This document shows positions 53,699-62,417 of a stretch of 64,000 bases of DNA, piece by piece (the stretch's first letter is position 1; each line of letters begins with the position of its first letter). This DNA comes from Acidobacteriota bacterium. Lineage in GTDB: Bacteria > Acidobacteriota > Terriglobia > Bryobacterales > Bryobacteraceae. The notes beneath the pieces were generated by a model, which was not told where the DNA came from, made no database searches, and saw nothing but the letters and a program-made list of their open reading frames with translations. The position numbers and the translations under genes are program-made. The stretch lies in contig JANXSF010000088.1 in the NCBI GenBank assembly GCA_025352795.1, positions 1 to 64,000 of the forward strand, in the 5' to 3' direction.

Positions 53699-55747
53699 CT
53701 ACCGATTCTTTTCTTTCTTAGGAGCTTGCGTGTTGTCTTTGGCCAATCGACTCTTAGCCTTTTCCAACTTCTTTTGAATGCCTGCAATATCCACGCTTTC
53801 GCGTTCCCCAACACCAGCCGCTTCATACGCCTTCACGGATTTTTCCCAGGAGTTGATGGCTTCTTTGGTCCTTTCCTGCTTGAAATAAACTTCAGCCAGA
53901 TGATCGTAAATGGTCGAATCTTTGGGCACCCGTTCAATTGACCTCTTCAACAGGTCTTCGGCTTCCTCATACTTACCCTGACGGAATGCCAGCCAGCCCA
54001 TGGAATCCAAATAAGCACCGTTGCCGGGCTCCATGTCCAACGCTTTTTGAATCAGGGCACGAGCTTCAGGCAGCCGTAAATTACGATCTGCAAACATGTA
54101 GCCGAGGTAGTTTAAGGCACCACCATTCATTGGATTCAATTCGATCACTTTTCTAAACTCAACTTCAGCCAGATCGAACTTTTTCTGCTTTTCATACATC
54201 GCCCCACGAGTAAATGAAATGCCTTCTTTTTCCTCTTTTGTAGTGCTCAGTTTTTCCGCTTCGTCAATCGCCTTGGCCATTTCCAGATAGTTCTTGGCAT
54301 GGTCATAGGCTTGGGCGATGCTCAAAAAAGTTTCGCGATCCGTGGGCTTGCCTTCCAGTAGTGTCTTGAGCGATGCCACAGCATCGGCATTGCGGCCTAA
54401 CTCCCCAAGGGCACTGGCCCGAACCACGGTAATCATGCGATCTTTTGGGAATTTTTTCAGGGCACTGTCGGCTTCGTCTACCGCTTTTTGATACTCGCGA
54501 TTTTGGCGATAAGTATCCACAACTTGAGCCGTCGCACGGGATGCCAGCGCGGAGTCCAGTTCGGCTAATGTGCGAAAAGTTTCCACCGCCTTGCCGTACT
54601 GTTCACCTTGGCGATATAAAAGCCCCAGCCGTTCCAGCAAAGTGGCTCTGGTCTGCCGTTCTTGCGCTGAATAAGTTTTCTTTTGCGTGCTGGCCAGCAA
54701 TTCTTTCAGCGAAGTAATCGCTTCTGCCGATTTCCCCTGGCTTTCGTACAAGTTCACTTCGTTGTAGCGAATCTCAGGATTATTGGCGTCAATGTCTTTC
54801 GCTTTGTTGTGCTGCTGCCAGGCTTTGTCAAAGTTGTTTTGTTGACGATAAATTTGGGAAAGGCGTAATCGCGAAACAAAATCTTTAGGATCTTCCGTCG
54901 CCATCTCTTCAAACAATTTGGCAGCTTCATCTACTTTGTCTGCTAGCAGCAAAGTGCTGGCCAACTGTTTCTTAATCTCGTCATTATCGGGCTGTAGTCC
55001 CAGAGCTTTTTTGTATGTCTCTGCGGCAAGATTGTAATCATGCATCTGCTCATAGGACCCGGCCAACGCAGTCAAGGTCCGCATGGACGGATTCTTATCA
55101 GTGACCTTCTTCAGAAGTTCTGCGGCCTTATTTGTATCGCCAAGATCAGCGTAAACCAACGCTAGCCCAGCCATGGCGTCTTCATTTTCAGGATCGATCA
55201 ACAGAGCCTTCTTAAACGCTCTTTCCGATTCAACTGAATTGGTGCCCATCTTCTGCAGGCGTCCCAGCATCACCCAGCTTTCCAGATCCAGAGGTTCTTT
55301 TTCGGTGATCTTGGTGTACTGTTCAATGGAATTTTTCAGCATAGTTTCATTGATGCTGCGGCTTTGGCCTTGCGGATCGCCAATTAGCCGGGAATAAATA
55401 CGACCCAAAATGCGCCGAGGAAGAATATTGTCAGGGTTCGCTTTCAGTGCGTCTTCAGCTTCGCGAACAGCTTCGCGGATGCGGCCACCTTGTACATAAA
55501 GGTCGGAAATATCTTCTGTGATGAAGGTTGCACCGGGGTCCGCTTTCAATGCGGATTTAAAGTGCTCAATGGCCTTGCCTACATATTCACCTTTGTTTCC
55601 ATAAGCGCCAGCAAGTTCGGTATAAATTCTACCCATTGAGTAGTTGTAGTAGGCCGCAGCACGGTCCTCATCTTTATCTGGCGCTTGTGCGAATACGCAA
55701 GCACCTGTTATTACGATTGCAAGAGCAGTTTTGCCAAGACGGAACAT
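53699..55747 (-). CDS. secreted TPR-repeat protein
   Basis: 682 residues with a signal peptide (about 1-20, LAIVITGACVFAQ). About 13 tetratricopeptide repeats extend over the rest (LGRIYSRLIGDPQGQSR, NEDAMAGLALVYADLGDTNKAAEL, MNGGALNYLGYMFADRNLRL), ending in a basic tail. Similar to Acidobacterial TPR proteins; likely a scaffold for envelope complexes. No neighbour gives a clear function; a hairpin repeat lies just past its stop. Confidence 0.85.
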   Translation of the reverse strand: MFRLGKTALAIVITGACVFAQAPDKDEDRAAAYYNYSMGRIYTELAGAYGNKGEYVGKAIEHFKSALKADPGATFITEDISDLYVQGGRIREAVREAEDALKANPDNILPRRILGRIYSRLIGDPQGQSRSINETMLKNSIEQYTKITEKEPLDLESWVMLGRLQKMGTNSVESERAFKKALLIDPENEDAMAGLALVYADLGDTNKAAELLKKVTDKNPSMRTLTALAGSYEQMHDYNLAAETYKKALGLQPDNDEIKKQLASTLLLADKVDEAAKLFEEMATEDPKDFVSRLRLSQIYRQQNNFDKAWQQHNKAKDIDANNPEIRYNEVNLYESQGKSAEAITSLKELLASTQKKTYSAQERQTRATLLERLGLLYRQGEQYGKAVETFRTLAELDSALASRATAQVVDTYRQNREYQKAVDEADSALKKFPKDRMITVVRASALGELGRNADAVASLKTLLEGKPTDRETFLSIAQAYDHAKNYLEMAKAIDEAEKLSTTKEEKEGISFTRGAMYEKQKKFDLAEVEFRKVIELNPMNGGALNYLGYMFADRNLRLPEARALIQKALDMEPGNGAYLDSMGWLAFRQGKYEEAEDLLKRSIERVPKDSTIYDHLAEVYFKQERTKEAINSWEKSVKAYEAAGVGERESVDIAGIQKKLEKAKSRLAKDNTQAPKKEKNR

Positions 55748-55834
55748 TCGACCCCCCCGTTTCCGGGCGATTTAATTTCACTTCCAGTATATACTCCCGG
55801 CATTCCGGGCAAGAGGGCTTGCTAGCCTAGAGGT

Positions 55835-56782
55835 TTGACGGACAACCTCTACCCTCTGGTTACAATTATCGGCCCAACAGGTTCAGGCAAGAGCGATTTA
55901 GCCCTTACCCTAGCCCATTTATATGATGGAGAGATTTTGAATTGCGACTCATTACAAGTTTTCCGCTACTTCCAAATCGGTACCGCCAAGTTACCAGCAG
56001 AGGCGCACCAAGGGATCCCTCACCATTTAATAGACATCTGTAACCCAGACGCGCTGATGAGCGCTGGCGAGTACGCAAGACTCGCAAAAGAATCGTTAAA
56101 AGGCATTACCCATCGCCAAAAACTGCCCATCCTCTGCGGTGGGACGGGGTTCTATTTAAAGGCGCTGTTGGAAGGCTTGTCCCCCAGCCCAGAGCGCAAT
56201 GAGGTACTGCGACGGAAACTGGCCGCCAGGGAAGCCGCTGCGACGGGATCGTTACATCGCATCCTCACACGGCTGGATCAAGAGGCCGCGGGGCGCATTC
56301 AACCGCAGGACGTAAACAAAACCATGCGCGCATTAGAGATTCGAATTCTGGCGGGCAAGCCGGGTTCCGATTTTATGGCAGGCAAACGCCAGGGGCTGGA
56401 AGGATATCGCATTTTGAAAATCGGATTGAACCCACCGCGCCCGCTGTTGCACCAACGTTTGAATGAACGCTGCGTGCGCATGTTTGAAGACGGATTGCTG
56501 GATGAAGTGAAAAGCATTCTGGCCCGTGGCTATTCAGAAGACGCAAAGCCGTTCGAATCCATCGGCTATAAAGAGTCGCTGGCCTTGCTTCTTGGGCAGA
56601 TGGATTTCAAGCAGGCTTTGGAACTGGCCCAAATTCACAGCCGTCAATATGCCAAGCGGCAATTGACATGGTTCCGTCGCGATGAAGCGGTGATGTGGAT
56701 TCCTGAGTTCGGCAATACAGCCACAGCCCAGCAGAAAGCCAAAGAACTTGTTAGAAGTTTTCTTCACAACGAAACTTTTTAA
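55835..56782 (+). CDS. miaA: tRNA dimethylallyltransferase MiaA
   Basis: 315 residues from a TTG start with AGAGG just before it. The P-loop GPTGSGKSDLAL is at about 12-23, followed by NCDSLQVFRYFQIGTAKL (normally DSRQVY), GGTGFYLKALLEGL, and the C-terminal RQLTWFRRDE motif that contacts tRNA. It adds an isopentenyl group to A37 of UNN-reading tRNAs. It is divergent from the TPR gene with 87 bp between starts. Confidence 0.95.
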   Translation: MTDNLYPLVTIIGPTGSGKSDLALTLAHLYDGEILNCDSLQVFRYFQIGTAKLPAEAHQGIPHHLIDICNPDALMSAGEYARLAKESLKGITHRQKLPILCGGTGFYLKALLEGLSPSPERNEVLRRKLAAREAAATGSLHRILTRLDQEAAGRIQPQDVNKTMRALEIRILAGKPGSDFMAGKRQGLEGYRILKIGLNPPRPLLHQRLNERCVRMFEDGLLDEVKSILARGYSEDAKPFESIGYKESLALLLGQMDFKQALELAQIHSRQYAKRQLTWFRRDEAVMWIPEFGNTATAQQKAKELVRSFLHNETF

Positions 56783-56945
56783 CGGAACGAATGCTGACTT
56801 GGTTCGTATGTAATTTCATACAAGGCATGTGACAACGGGTGTTCCGGAGGGAAAGCCCGCTGCTGGCCGAAATGTAAATCAAAAGCAATATGTAATCGGC
56901 CCGTGGCTGCAATCGGCACCGAGTCAACTAAGGAGAACTCTGTTT

Positions 56946-57257
56946 ATGAAAAAGATACTTTTGTTGTGCGTCACCCTGACCATGGCTTTTGCCAGCGCCA
57001 CCACTCACAAAATTGTGCTGTATGAAAACGCCACCCTCAATGGCAAAGAACTAAAAGCCGGCGAGTACAAGGTGGAAATTGACAACGGTAAAATTGTAAT
57101 GAAACTAGGCAAAACAACCGTTGAAGCCCCCATTCAAGTGGAAAACACCAGTGAAAAGTACGTCAAGACTGCGGTGCGTTATCTGAATAGCGAAGGGAAG
57201 TACCAGATCAAGGAAATCCGCGTCGGCGGGACCAATATGAAGGTAACCGTCAACTAG
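56946..57257 (+). CDS. small secreted protein of unknown function
   Basis: 103 residues from ATG 56946, with AAGGAGA a few bases upstream. The signal peptide (MKKILLLCVTLTMAFASA) is followed by an all-beta domain rich in Lys (HKIVLYENATLNGKELKAGEYKVEI, KTTVEAPIQVENTSEKYVKTAVRY). Similar small proteins with a LKAGEYKVEI motif occur in Acidobacteria and resemble carbohydrate-binding or cell-surface modules, but I cannot name the family. A strong hairpin lies downstream. Confidence 0.75.
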   Translation: MKKILLLCVTLTMAFASATTHKIVLYENATLNGKELKAGEYKVEIDNGKIVMKLGKTTVEAPIQVENTSEKYVKTAVRYLNSEGKYQIKEIRVGGTNMKVTVN

Positions 57258-57350
57258 TGTTCTGATGTGGGGCAGGCGTTCAGCCCAATGCCGCATTTCC
57301 TGGAATCGGACAGCTTCAAGTGTGAAGCGAAGCTATCAGGTTTTTGAAAG

Positions 57351-57425
57351 ACCGCTCCCTCGCGGTCACGGCTAGGTAACATACTGATGCTACCGAGCCG
57401 TGACCGCGAGGGAGCGGTTTTTTTT
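57351..57425 (+). terminator. 23-bp perfect inverted repeat plus T-run, terminator-like; contains 27-bp repeat copy 3
   Basis: ACCGCTCCCTCGCGGTCACG then GCT at 57351-57373 is exactly complemented at 57396-57418 across 22 bases, and eight T residues follow. The right arm is the same 27-bp repeat as at 16818 and 40100. It stands 94 bp past the small secreted protein gene and would be a strong terminator for it. Confidence 0.75.
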
Positions 57426-57511
57426 AACTTGGGGATGCGGGAAAACTATAGGGCATTAGGCATTCAGCCTGCCAGCTTACCTAAATAGTTGTTATCAGCG
57501 TTCATCGGCGT

Positions 57512-57544
57512 CCATCAGCGGCAATTAATCCGAGCCGCTGATGG
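57512..57544. repeat. inverted repeat with 11-bp arms
   Basis: CCATCAGCGGC at 57512-57522 and GCCGCTGATGG at 57534-57544 are perfect complements across 11 bases. The flanking phrase GTTATCAGCGTTCATCGGCG resembles a dispersed repeat. It ends 29 bp before the next gene start. Confidence 0.6.
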
Positions 57545-57573
57545 GCGCGGTTGCGGCTTGCTAAAGTTAAGTA

Positions 57574-58740
57574 ATGTACCGAATCCTGGCGGCCCTCTTG
57601 TTTTTTGTTCTTCCAGCAGCCGCCGAATCTGTGGTGGTGTTGCCGTTCATCAACCTGACCAAGAATCTGAACCTCAACTGGTTAGGCGAAAGTGCCGCCG
57701 ATTCCATTCAAGAAGCGCTCTACGGGGAAGGGCTTTTAGTGCTGGACCGTGACGCCCGGCAAGAAGCCTACCGGCGCTTGAGCGTCCGAGCCTACGTACA
57801 AATTTCCAAAGCCACAATGGTGAAGATTGGAGATGAACTGGACGCCCGCTCGCTGGTTTTTGGCAGCTTTGAATTAGAAGAAAAGCCTGCGGGTCAACGT
57901 CCCAGCGTCAAACTTGTGGCCCGTATGATTGATTTACGCGGACGCAAACAGAGTACGGAATTTTTTGAAACAGGTTCGCTCGATGATCTTTCTGTGCTGG
58001 AAATGAATCTTGCCTGGCAGGCGTTGAAATTTCTATCGCCAAAAACATCAGTCACCCAAGGCGACTTTCTGCTACGTCATCCAGGCGCTAGAGTCGATGC
58101 CAAAGAAAGTTACATTCGCGGATTGCTTTCCAATAACCCGGAACAGAAACATCATTTGTTGGCGCAAGCAGCGCGACTTGATCCCACTTATTCCCAACCC
58201 TGCTTTCAATTGGGAACCATTCAATACGAAAAAGAAAATTACCGTGTTGCGGCCGATTGGTTCGCCCGTGTAAAGCCGAACGACCCCCGCTATCGTCGAG
58301 CGCAGTTCATGCTGGGTTTAAGCCACTATTGGTCAGCCAATTATCAGGGAGCGTTGAAATCTTTTTCGTTCGTGGTAACTGAAGTTCCCGTAAACGAAGT
58401 ATTGTGCAACCTTGGCCTGTCCCAAATGCGCACCAACATGCCCGGTGCCATTGAGAATCTGAAAAAAGCCGTGGAAGCCGATGATGCCGACGTGGATTAT
58501 CATTTCAACTTAGGCTACGCACTTTGGCGCAAAGGTGATTTCGACGCCGCTTCAGAGCAGTTTCGCGCAGTGCTGGATCGCTTTGCCGATGATACAGAAG
58601 CCAAGCTGTTGCTGACACGCTCCGAAAAGCGGCAAGGGCAGCGGCCAGGCGATGCCTCAACGGAAGGGCTGGAACGATTGAAAGAAGAGTATGAAGAATC
58701 GGTGTATTGGCAGTTGAAGGCGATGGTAGAAAAGAAATAG
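57574..58740 (+). CDS. secreted TPR protein with FlgO/TolB-like N-terminal domain
   Basis: 388 residues with a signal peptide (1-17). Residues about 18-145 (SVVVLPFINLTKNLNLNWLGESAADSIQEALYGEGLLVLDRD, DARSLVFGSFEL) resemble the FlgO/CsgG/TolB-like domain that senses or tethers at the envelope. TPR repeats occupy about 160-355 (PTYSQPCFQLGTIQYEKENY, DVDYHFNLGYALWRKGDFDAA). Converges on the following gene with one base between stops. Function unknown. Confidence 0.82.
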   Translation: MYRILAALLFFVLPAAAESVVVLPFINLTKNLNLNWLGESAADSIQEALYGEGLLVLDRDARQEAYRRLSVRAYVQISKATMVKIGDELDARSLVFGSFELEEKPAGQRPSVKLVARMIDLRGRKQSTEFFETGSLDDLSVLEMNLAWQALKFLSPKTSVTQGDFLLRHPGARVDAKESYIRGLLSNNPEQKHHLLAQAARLDPTYSQPCFQLGTIQYEKENYRVAADWFARVKPNDPRYRRAQFMLGLSHYWSANYQGALKSFSFVVTEVPVNEVLCNLGLSQMRTNMPGAIENLKKAVEADDADVDYHFNLGYALWRKGDFDAASEQFRAVLDRFADDTEAKLLLTRSEKRQGQRPGDASTEGLERLKEEYEESVYWQLKAMVEKK

Positions 58741-58741
58741 T

Positions 58742-59509
58742 CTAAAACTTTTTCAACCCCATTAACATTGCCCTGCTATCACCGCGCGCCGGGCTTACAA
58801 CCGTATGCACCGGACGCCACTCTTCATTCATAGAACCTAAATACAATACACTTTTCCGATCTGGCCCCATCAGGATAACCGTGAATTTTTTATCGGGATA
58901 ATGCAGCGCACGGTACTGCAGATCGGTAGCCGGTTCCTTCCAGCGTTCGTCAGCAGGTTGACCCAGCTTGCGGATGACGGAAAAATAATCGTCCTTAGCC
59001 GATAAACCCAGATCTTCCTGCATCACAGTGCTGTACTCCACCCGTGAGCGACTGAAATAGCTGACCGCTAAAAAGCAACCAAGCACACCGAAAATCAGCA
59101 CACCGAAAATCACCAAAATCAATTTAGATTCCGTTCCCGAACTGGAGCGGATGCCGATCACTTCGGCAGGGGTTGGCTTGCGCACCTCCAACGGTTCCGC
59201 AGGACTGGGACCAACAGGGCGCGGCATTTGAATCACTCGCCGTTCTGTGGGCCAAAGTTGACCGGCTTTTAATTCCAATTCCTTGGCCAGACCGACGATC
59301 ATCATCGGCTCATCTATTTTTGAGACGTCTCCGAGAAAGCGACGAGGTACCCACGCCTCCTGACCAGTCTTAGTATTGTGCACCAGAATTTCAGACCAGG
59401 TGGCACGCCGATAAAACCATTCATTGTGGTCCACACCAATAATGGGTGGATAAAAGGAGAAGGGGCGATCACCTAATGTTTCGAGTTGTGGCGCGCCAGA
59501 AGAGGACAT
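58742..59509 (-). CDS. single-pass membrane protein of unknown function
   Basis: 255 residues. The N-terminal 95 residues (PIIGVDHNEWFYRRATWSEILVHNTKTGQEAWVPRRFLGDVSK) look like a small beta domain of SH3-like kind, followed by a Pro-rich stretch, one membrane segment (about 126-150) and a C-terminal external domain. No family recognised. Opposed to the TPR gene at its 3' end and upstream of the DUF1080 gene's stop in the same direction, with a 9-bp gap. Confidence 0.7.
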   Translation of the reverse strand: MSSSGAPQLETLGDRPFSFYPPIIGVDHNEWFYRRATWSEILVHNTKTGQEAWVPRRFLGDVSKIDEPMMIVGLAKELELKAGQLWPTERRVIQMPRPVGPSPAEPLEVRKPTPAEVIGIRSSSGTESKLILVIFGVLIFGVLGCFLAVSYFSRSRVEYSTVMQEDLGLSAKDDYFSVIRKLGQPADERWKEPATDLQYRALHYPDKKFTVILMGPDRKSVLYLGSMNEEWRPVHTVVSPARGDSRAMLMGLKKF

Positions 59510-59518
59510 GTAGCCCTT

Positions 59519-60112
59519 TTAGTGTAGTATCTCTCGCATACGCAGGTTACGGTAATAAGTGACACTCTTAGGATCGTGCGCCTGTAACGCCAAGTACCCT
59601 TTGTTGAAGGTATTTTTGGTATCCACGTAATCGTTCACCACAACTTTACCGTTCACCTTGATGGTGACGTGGTTTCCCACAACACGGATATTTTGAGTGA
59701 ACCAAACGTCGTCATCAACAAGATGGTCCATCACATTTTGGAAGTTGTAGAGACTGCCAGTGCGCTTGGGATCAGTGTGGGAATTGTTCACTTGCGCTTC
59801 GTAGCCTTTTGGAAACCCCTCCATAAATTCGGCGCGAAAGTACATACCGGAATTGGAACCCTTGGTGGTTTTGGCCTGCGCTTCAAATTCGCAATCGACA
59901 CATTGCTTGGTCATCCAAAACAGATGGCTTCGATCCCCTTGGGCAACAATGGTGCCATTTTCAACTTTCCATTGGTCCGCACGTTCCGAAGCTTTCCATC
60001 CTTTCAGATCTTTGCCATTGAACATTTTGATCCACTTGCCATCCTTCGCTTGCACCATAGGAAGCAGCAGAAGACAGAAGGCAAATACAGACATAGGATT
60101 TACAATTCGCAT
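59519..60112 (-). CDS. DUF1080 (3-keto-disaccharide hydrolase) family protein
   Basis: 197 residues from ATG 60112; the signal peptide (MRIVNPMSVFAFCLLLLPMVQA) supports this start. DUF1080 motifs: WIKMFNGKDLKGWKASERADQWKVENGTIVAQG, DCEFEAQAKTTKGSNSGMYFRAEFMEG, VNGKVVVNDYVDT and GYLALQAHDPKSVTYYRNLRMREI at the end. Members hydrolyse 3-keto glucosides in Bacteroides and are abundant in Planctomycetes and Acidobacteria. Divergent from the CehA-like gene across 18 bp. Confidence 0.9.
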   Translation of the reverse strand: MRIVNPMSVFAFCLLLLPMVQAKDGKWIKMFNGKDLKGWKASERADQWKVENGTIVAQGDRSHLFWMTKQCVDCEFEAQAKTTKGSNSGMYFRAEFMEGFPKGYEAQVNNSHTDPKRTGSLYNFQNVMDHLVDDDVWFTQNIRVVGNHVTIKVNGKVVVNDYVDTKNTFNKGYLALQAHDPKSVTYYRNLRMREILH

Positions 60113-60130
60113 TCCAATAGAATATCTTGC

Positions 60131-62335
60131 ATGGACCGCACTACCCAACTCTTCTTCACACTTTTTTTTCTGACAACGGAAAGCACCCTCGCCGCCAGCT
60201 TGCCGCTGGTCGATAAAGTGGACCACCAACCGCTTGCAGCAAGCGTTCTACGCCTGATCGATGCGATGGAAATGATTGGCGAGCCGCTGCCTGCCGCAGA
60301 AATTGCCGAATTGAAAAGCACCTCATCCACTAACCGTATCCAAGAAATCCTGGATAAGCACTGCCTTCTGGCGGTGAATATCAATCCTGAAAGTCGCGTA
60401 AAGGTGATGGAAGGGCATGCCAAACATGAATTGGTTGAGCAGGGCTGGCGTTCGTTCTTGGTGAAAGTGGCCAATGAAGCGGGCATTACCGCCGTGCTGG
60501 GAGTCAATAGTCCACAGGCAGATAGGTTATTCAATTTATCAGCAGGTGCTGTCCCCCGCATGTGGATCGACATCCAAATGGTGAACAGGCAACCGATGAA
60601 AGAGCGATTAAGCGGCTTGGAGCTGGAATACCGGATTCTTCAAGTTTATTCTCGGGACAAGGGCAGGCGCGAGGCCAAGTTGTCTTTTAACGTCGGCCAA
60701 GGCACGCAGGACCTTGGCTTTCGTGCCGATCTGGACCTCCTGTTCACCGCCAGCCCCGCAGCGAAGATAACGCTTCGTGTCATTGATTCCGACGGCAAAC
60801 CCACCACCGCATCATTTGTGATTAAAGACAAGTTGGGCCGCATTTATCCATCACGTGCCAAGCGTCTGGCACCAGACTTTGCCTTTCATCCGCAGGTGTA
60901 TCGCGCCGATAAAGAATACGTTCTATTGCCGCCAGGGGATTATTCCGTGGAATCCACCAGAGGTCCTGAATATCGCAAGAAAGTGCATCAGCTTCATGTT
61001 ACTGAAAAGCCGATGGAGTTAGCTGTCCACCTGGAACGATGGATTGATCCGGCCAAGCAGCACTGGTATTCCGGCGATCATCACATTCATGCCGCTGGAT
61101 GTTCGCATTATGAAAAGCCAACGGAAGGCGTCTACCCGGAAGACATGATGCGTCACATTGTAGGAGAGGATTTAAAGGTGGGCTCAGTGCTTACCTGGGG
61201 CCCTTCCTGGTATTTCCAGAAGACGTTTTTCGAAGGCAAAGACAACAAACTTTCATCGCTTGAAAACAAGATGCGTTACGACGTGGAAGTTTCAGGATTT
61301 CCATCGAGTCATACAGGCCATATTTGCTTGCTGCGGCTCAAGCAACAGGACTATCCCGGAACCAGCCGCATTGAGGACTGGCCCAGTTGGGGCATCCCGA
61401 TATTTCGTTGGGCCAAGGCGCAAGGGGCCATTACCGGATTCGCCCATTCCGGATGGGGCTTGACGCAGACAACGGCTACGCTGCCCAGTGACGAAGTACC
61501 TGCGTTTGACGGCATCGGCGCTAATGAGTTCATCGTTGGCGTGACGCACGACCTGGTGGATTTCATCTCCACGGTGGACACGCCATTCCCTTCGGAACTA
61601 AACATTTGGTACCACACGCTGAACGTTGGTTATCGTACACGCATCAGCGGGGAGACGGATTTCCCATGCATTTATGGGGATCGAGTGGGGATGGGTCGCA
61701 GCTATGTTCGGCAGGAAAAATCGCTGGAATACGATGATTGGGCGGTGGGCATTCGCGAAGGCCGCAATTATGTGAGTGATGGCAAAAGTCACTTGATAGA
61801 CTTCCGAGTGAATGAAGTAAGGATGGGTGACGGGGCAAGCGAGGTAAATCTTCGAGCACCGGGCAAAGTGACGGTTTCAGTGAACGTGGCTGCTTTACTG
61901 GATCAAACGCCAGACGAAAAAATCAGGCGTGCGCATTTTGACAAGCAGCCCTATTGGGAATTAGAGCGGGCGCGTTTGGGCAATGGCCGACTCGTGCCGG
62001 TGGAATTGATTGTCAACGGGAAGGCGATTGCCAGGCAGGAAATAGATGCTGATGGGGTGCAACGGAAAATCGAGTTCGACGCGCAGATTGACGTAAGCAG
62101 TTGGGTGGCAATTCGAATTCTGCCATCTTCGCACACTAATCCGATTTGGGTTTTAGTGGATGGCAAGCCAGTAAGAGCATCGAAGAAGAGCGCTGAGTGG
62201 TGCCTTGCAGCGGTTGAAAAGTGCAGGACTCAGAAGATGCCACGAATCCGGCTGGAAGAACGTGGAGACGCGGAACGGGCGTATGATTTCGCCAGGAATG
62301 CATATCTGCAGCGGTTGCGGGAAAGTGAGCGGTAA
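60131..62335 (+). CDS. CehA/McbA-type metallohydrolase
   Basis: 734 residues from ATG 60131, beginning a signal peptide; longer in-frame starts lie antisense to the DUF1080 gene and are unlikely. The central PHP-like domain has HWYSGDHHIHAAGCSHY (His317, His318, His320 region), HSGWG near 450 and VGMGRSYVRQEK near 525, fitting metallohydrolases such as CehA that act on carbamate or phosphoester bonds. Flanking beta-rich domains (about 195-300) are typical. Substrate unknown. Probably periplasmic. Confidence 0.82.
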   Translation: MDRTTQLFFTLFFLTTESTLAASLPLVDKVDHQPLAASVLRLIDAMEMIGEPLPAAEIAELKSTSSTNRIQEILDKHCLLAVNINPESRVKVMEGHAKHELVEQGWRSFLVKVANEAGITAVLGVNSPQADRLFNLSAGAVPRMWIDIQMVNRQPMKERLSGLELEYRILQVYSRDKGRREAKLSFNVGQGTQDLGFRADLDLLFTASPAAKITLRVIDSDGKPTTASFVIKDKLGRIYPSRAKRLAPDFAFHPQVYRADKEYVLLPPGDYSVESTRGPEYRKKVHQLHVTEKPMELAVHLERWIDPAKQHWYSGDHHIHAAGCSHYEKPTEGVYPEDMMRHIVGEDLKVGSVLTWGPSWYFQKTFFEGKDNKLSSLENKMRYDVEVSGFPSSHTGHICLLRLKQQDYPGTSRIEDWPSWGIPIFRWAKAQGAITGFAHSGWGLTQTTATLPSDEVPAFDGIGANEFIVGVTHDLVDFISTVDTPFPSELNIWYHTLNVGYRTRISGETDFPCIYGDRVGMGRSYVRQEKSLEYDDWAVGIREGRNYVSDGKSHLIDFRVNEVRMGDGASEVNLRAPGKVTVSVNVAALLDQTPDEKIRRAHFDKQPYWELERARLGNGRLVPVELIVNGKAIARQEIDADGVQRKIEFDAQIDVSSWVAIRILPSSHTNPIWVLVDGKPVRASKKSAEWCLAAVEKCRTQKMPRIRLEERGDAERAYDFARNAYLQRLRESER

Positions 62336-62347
62336 GGGATGAGTTTG

Positions 62348-62377
62348 TTGACACGTCAGGATTTGCAAAAGTATTTT
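62348..62377 (+). promoter_or_regulatory. candidate sigma-70-type promoter
   Basis: TTGACA at 62348-62353 (perfect -35) and TATTTT at 62372-62377 with 18 bp between. It is 40 bp upstream of ATG 62418, the apparent start of the interrupted nuclease gene. Confidence 0.5.
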
Positions 62378-62417
62378 GCAGCAAACGCATTGCCGAACCA
62401 TGTTACTTTCATCTTGT

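Larger units (their letters stand above)
57258..57573. other. intergenic stretch with two hairpin repeats
   Basis: 316 bp with no gene. It contains the 23-bp-armed repeat hairpin (57351-57418, T-run after) and a second inverted repeat with 11-bp arms (CCATCAGCGGC 57512-57522 and GCCGCTGATGG 57534-57544) within a GCGTTCATCGGCGTCCATCAG phrase that is typical of dispersed repeats in these genomes. A promoter for the TPR gene at 57574 must lie here. Confidence 0.7.
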
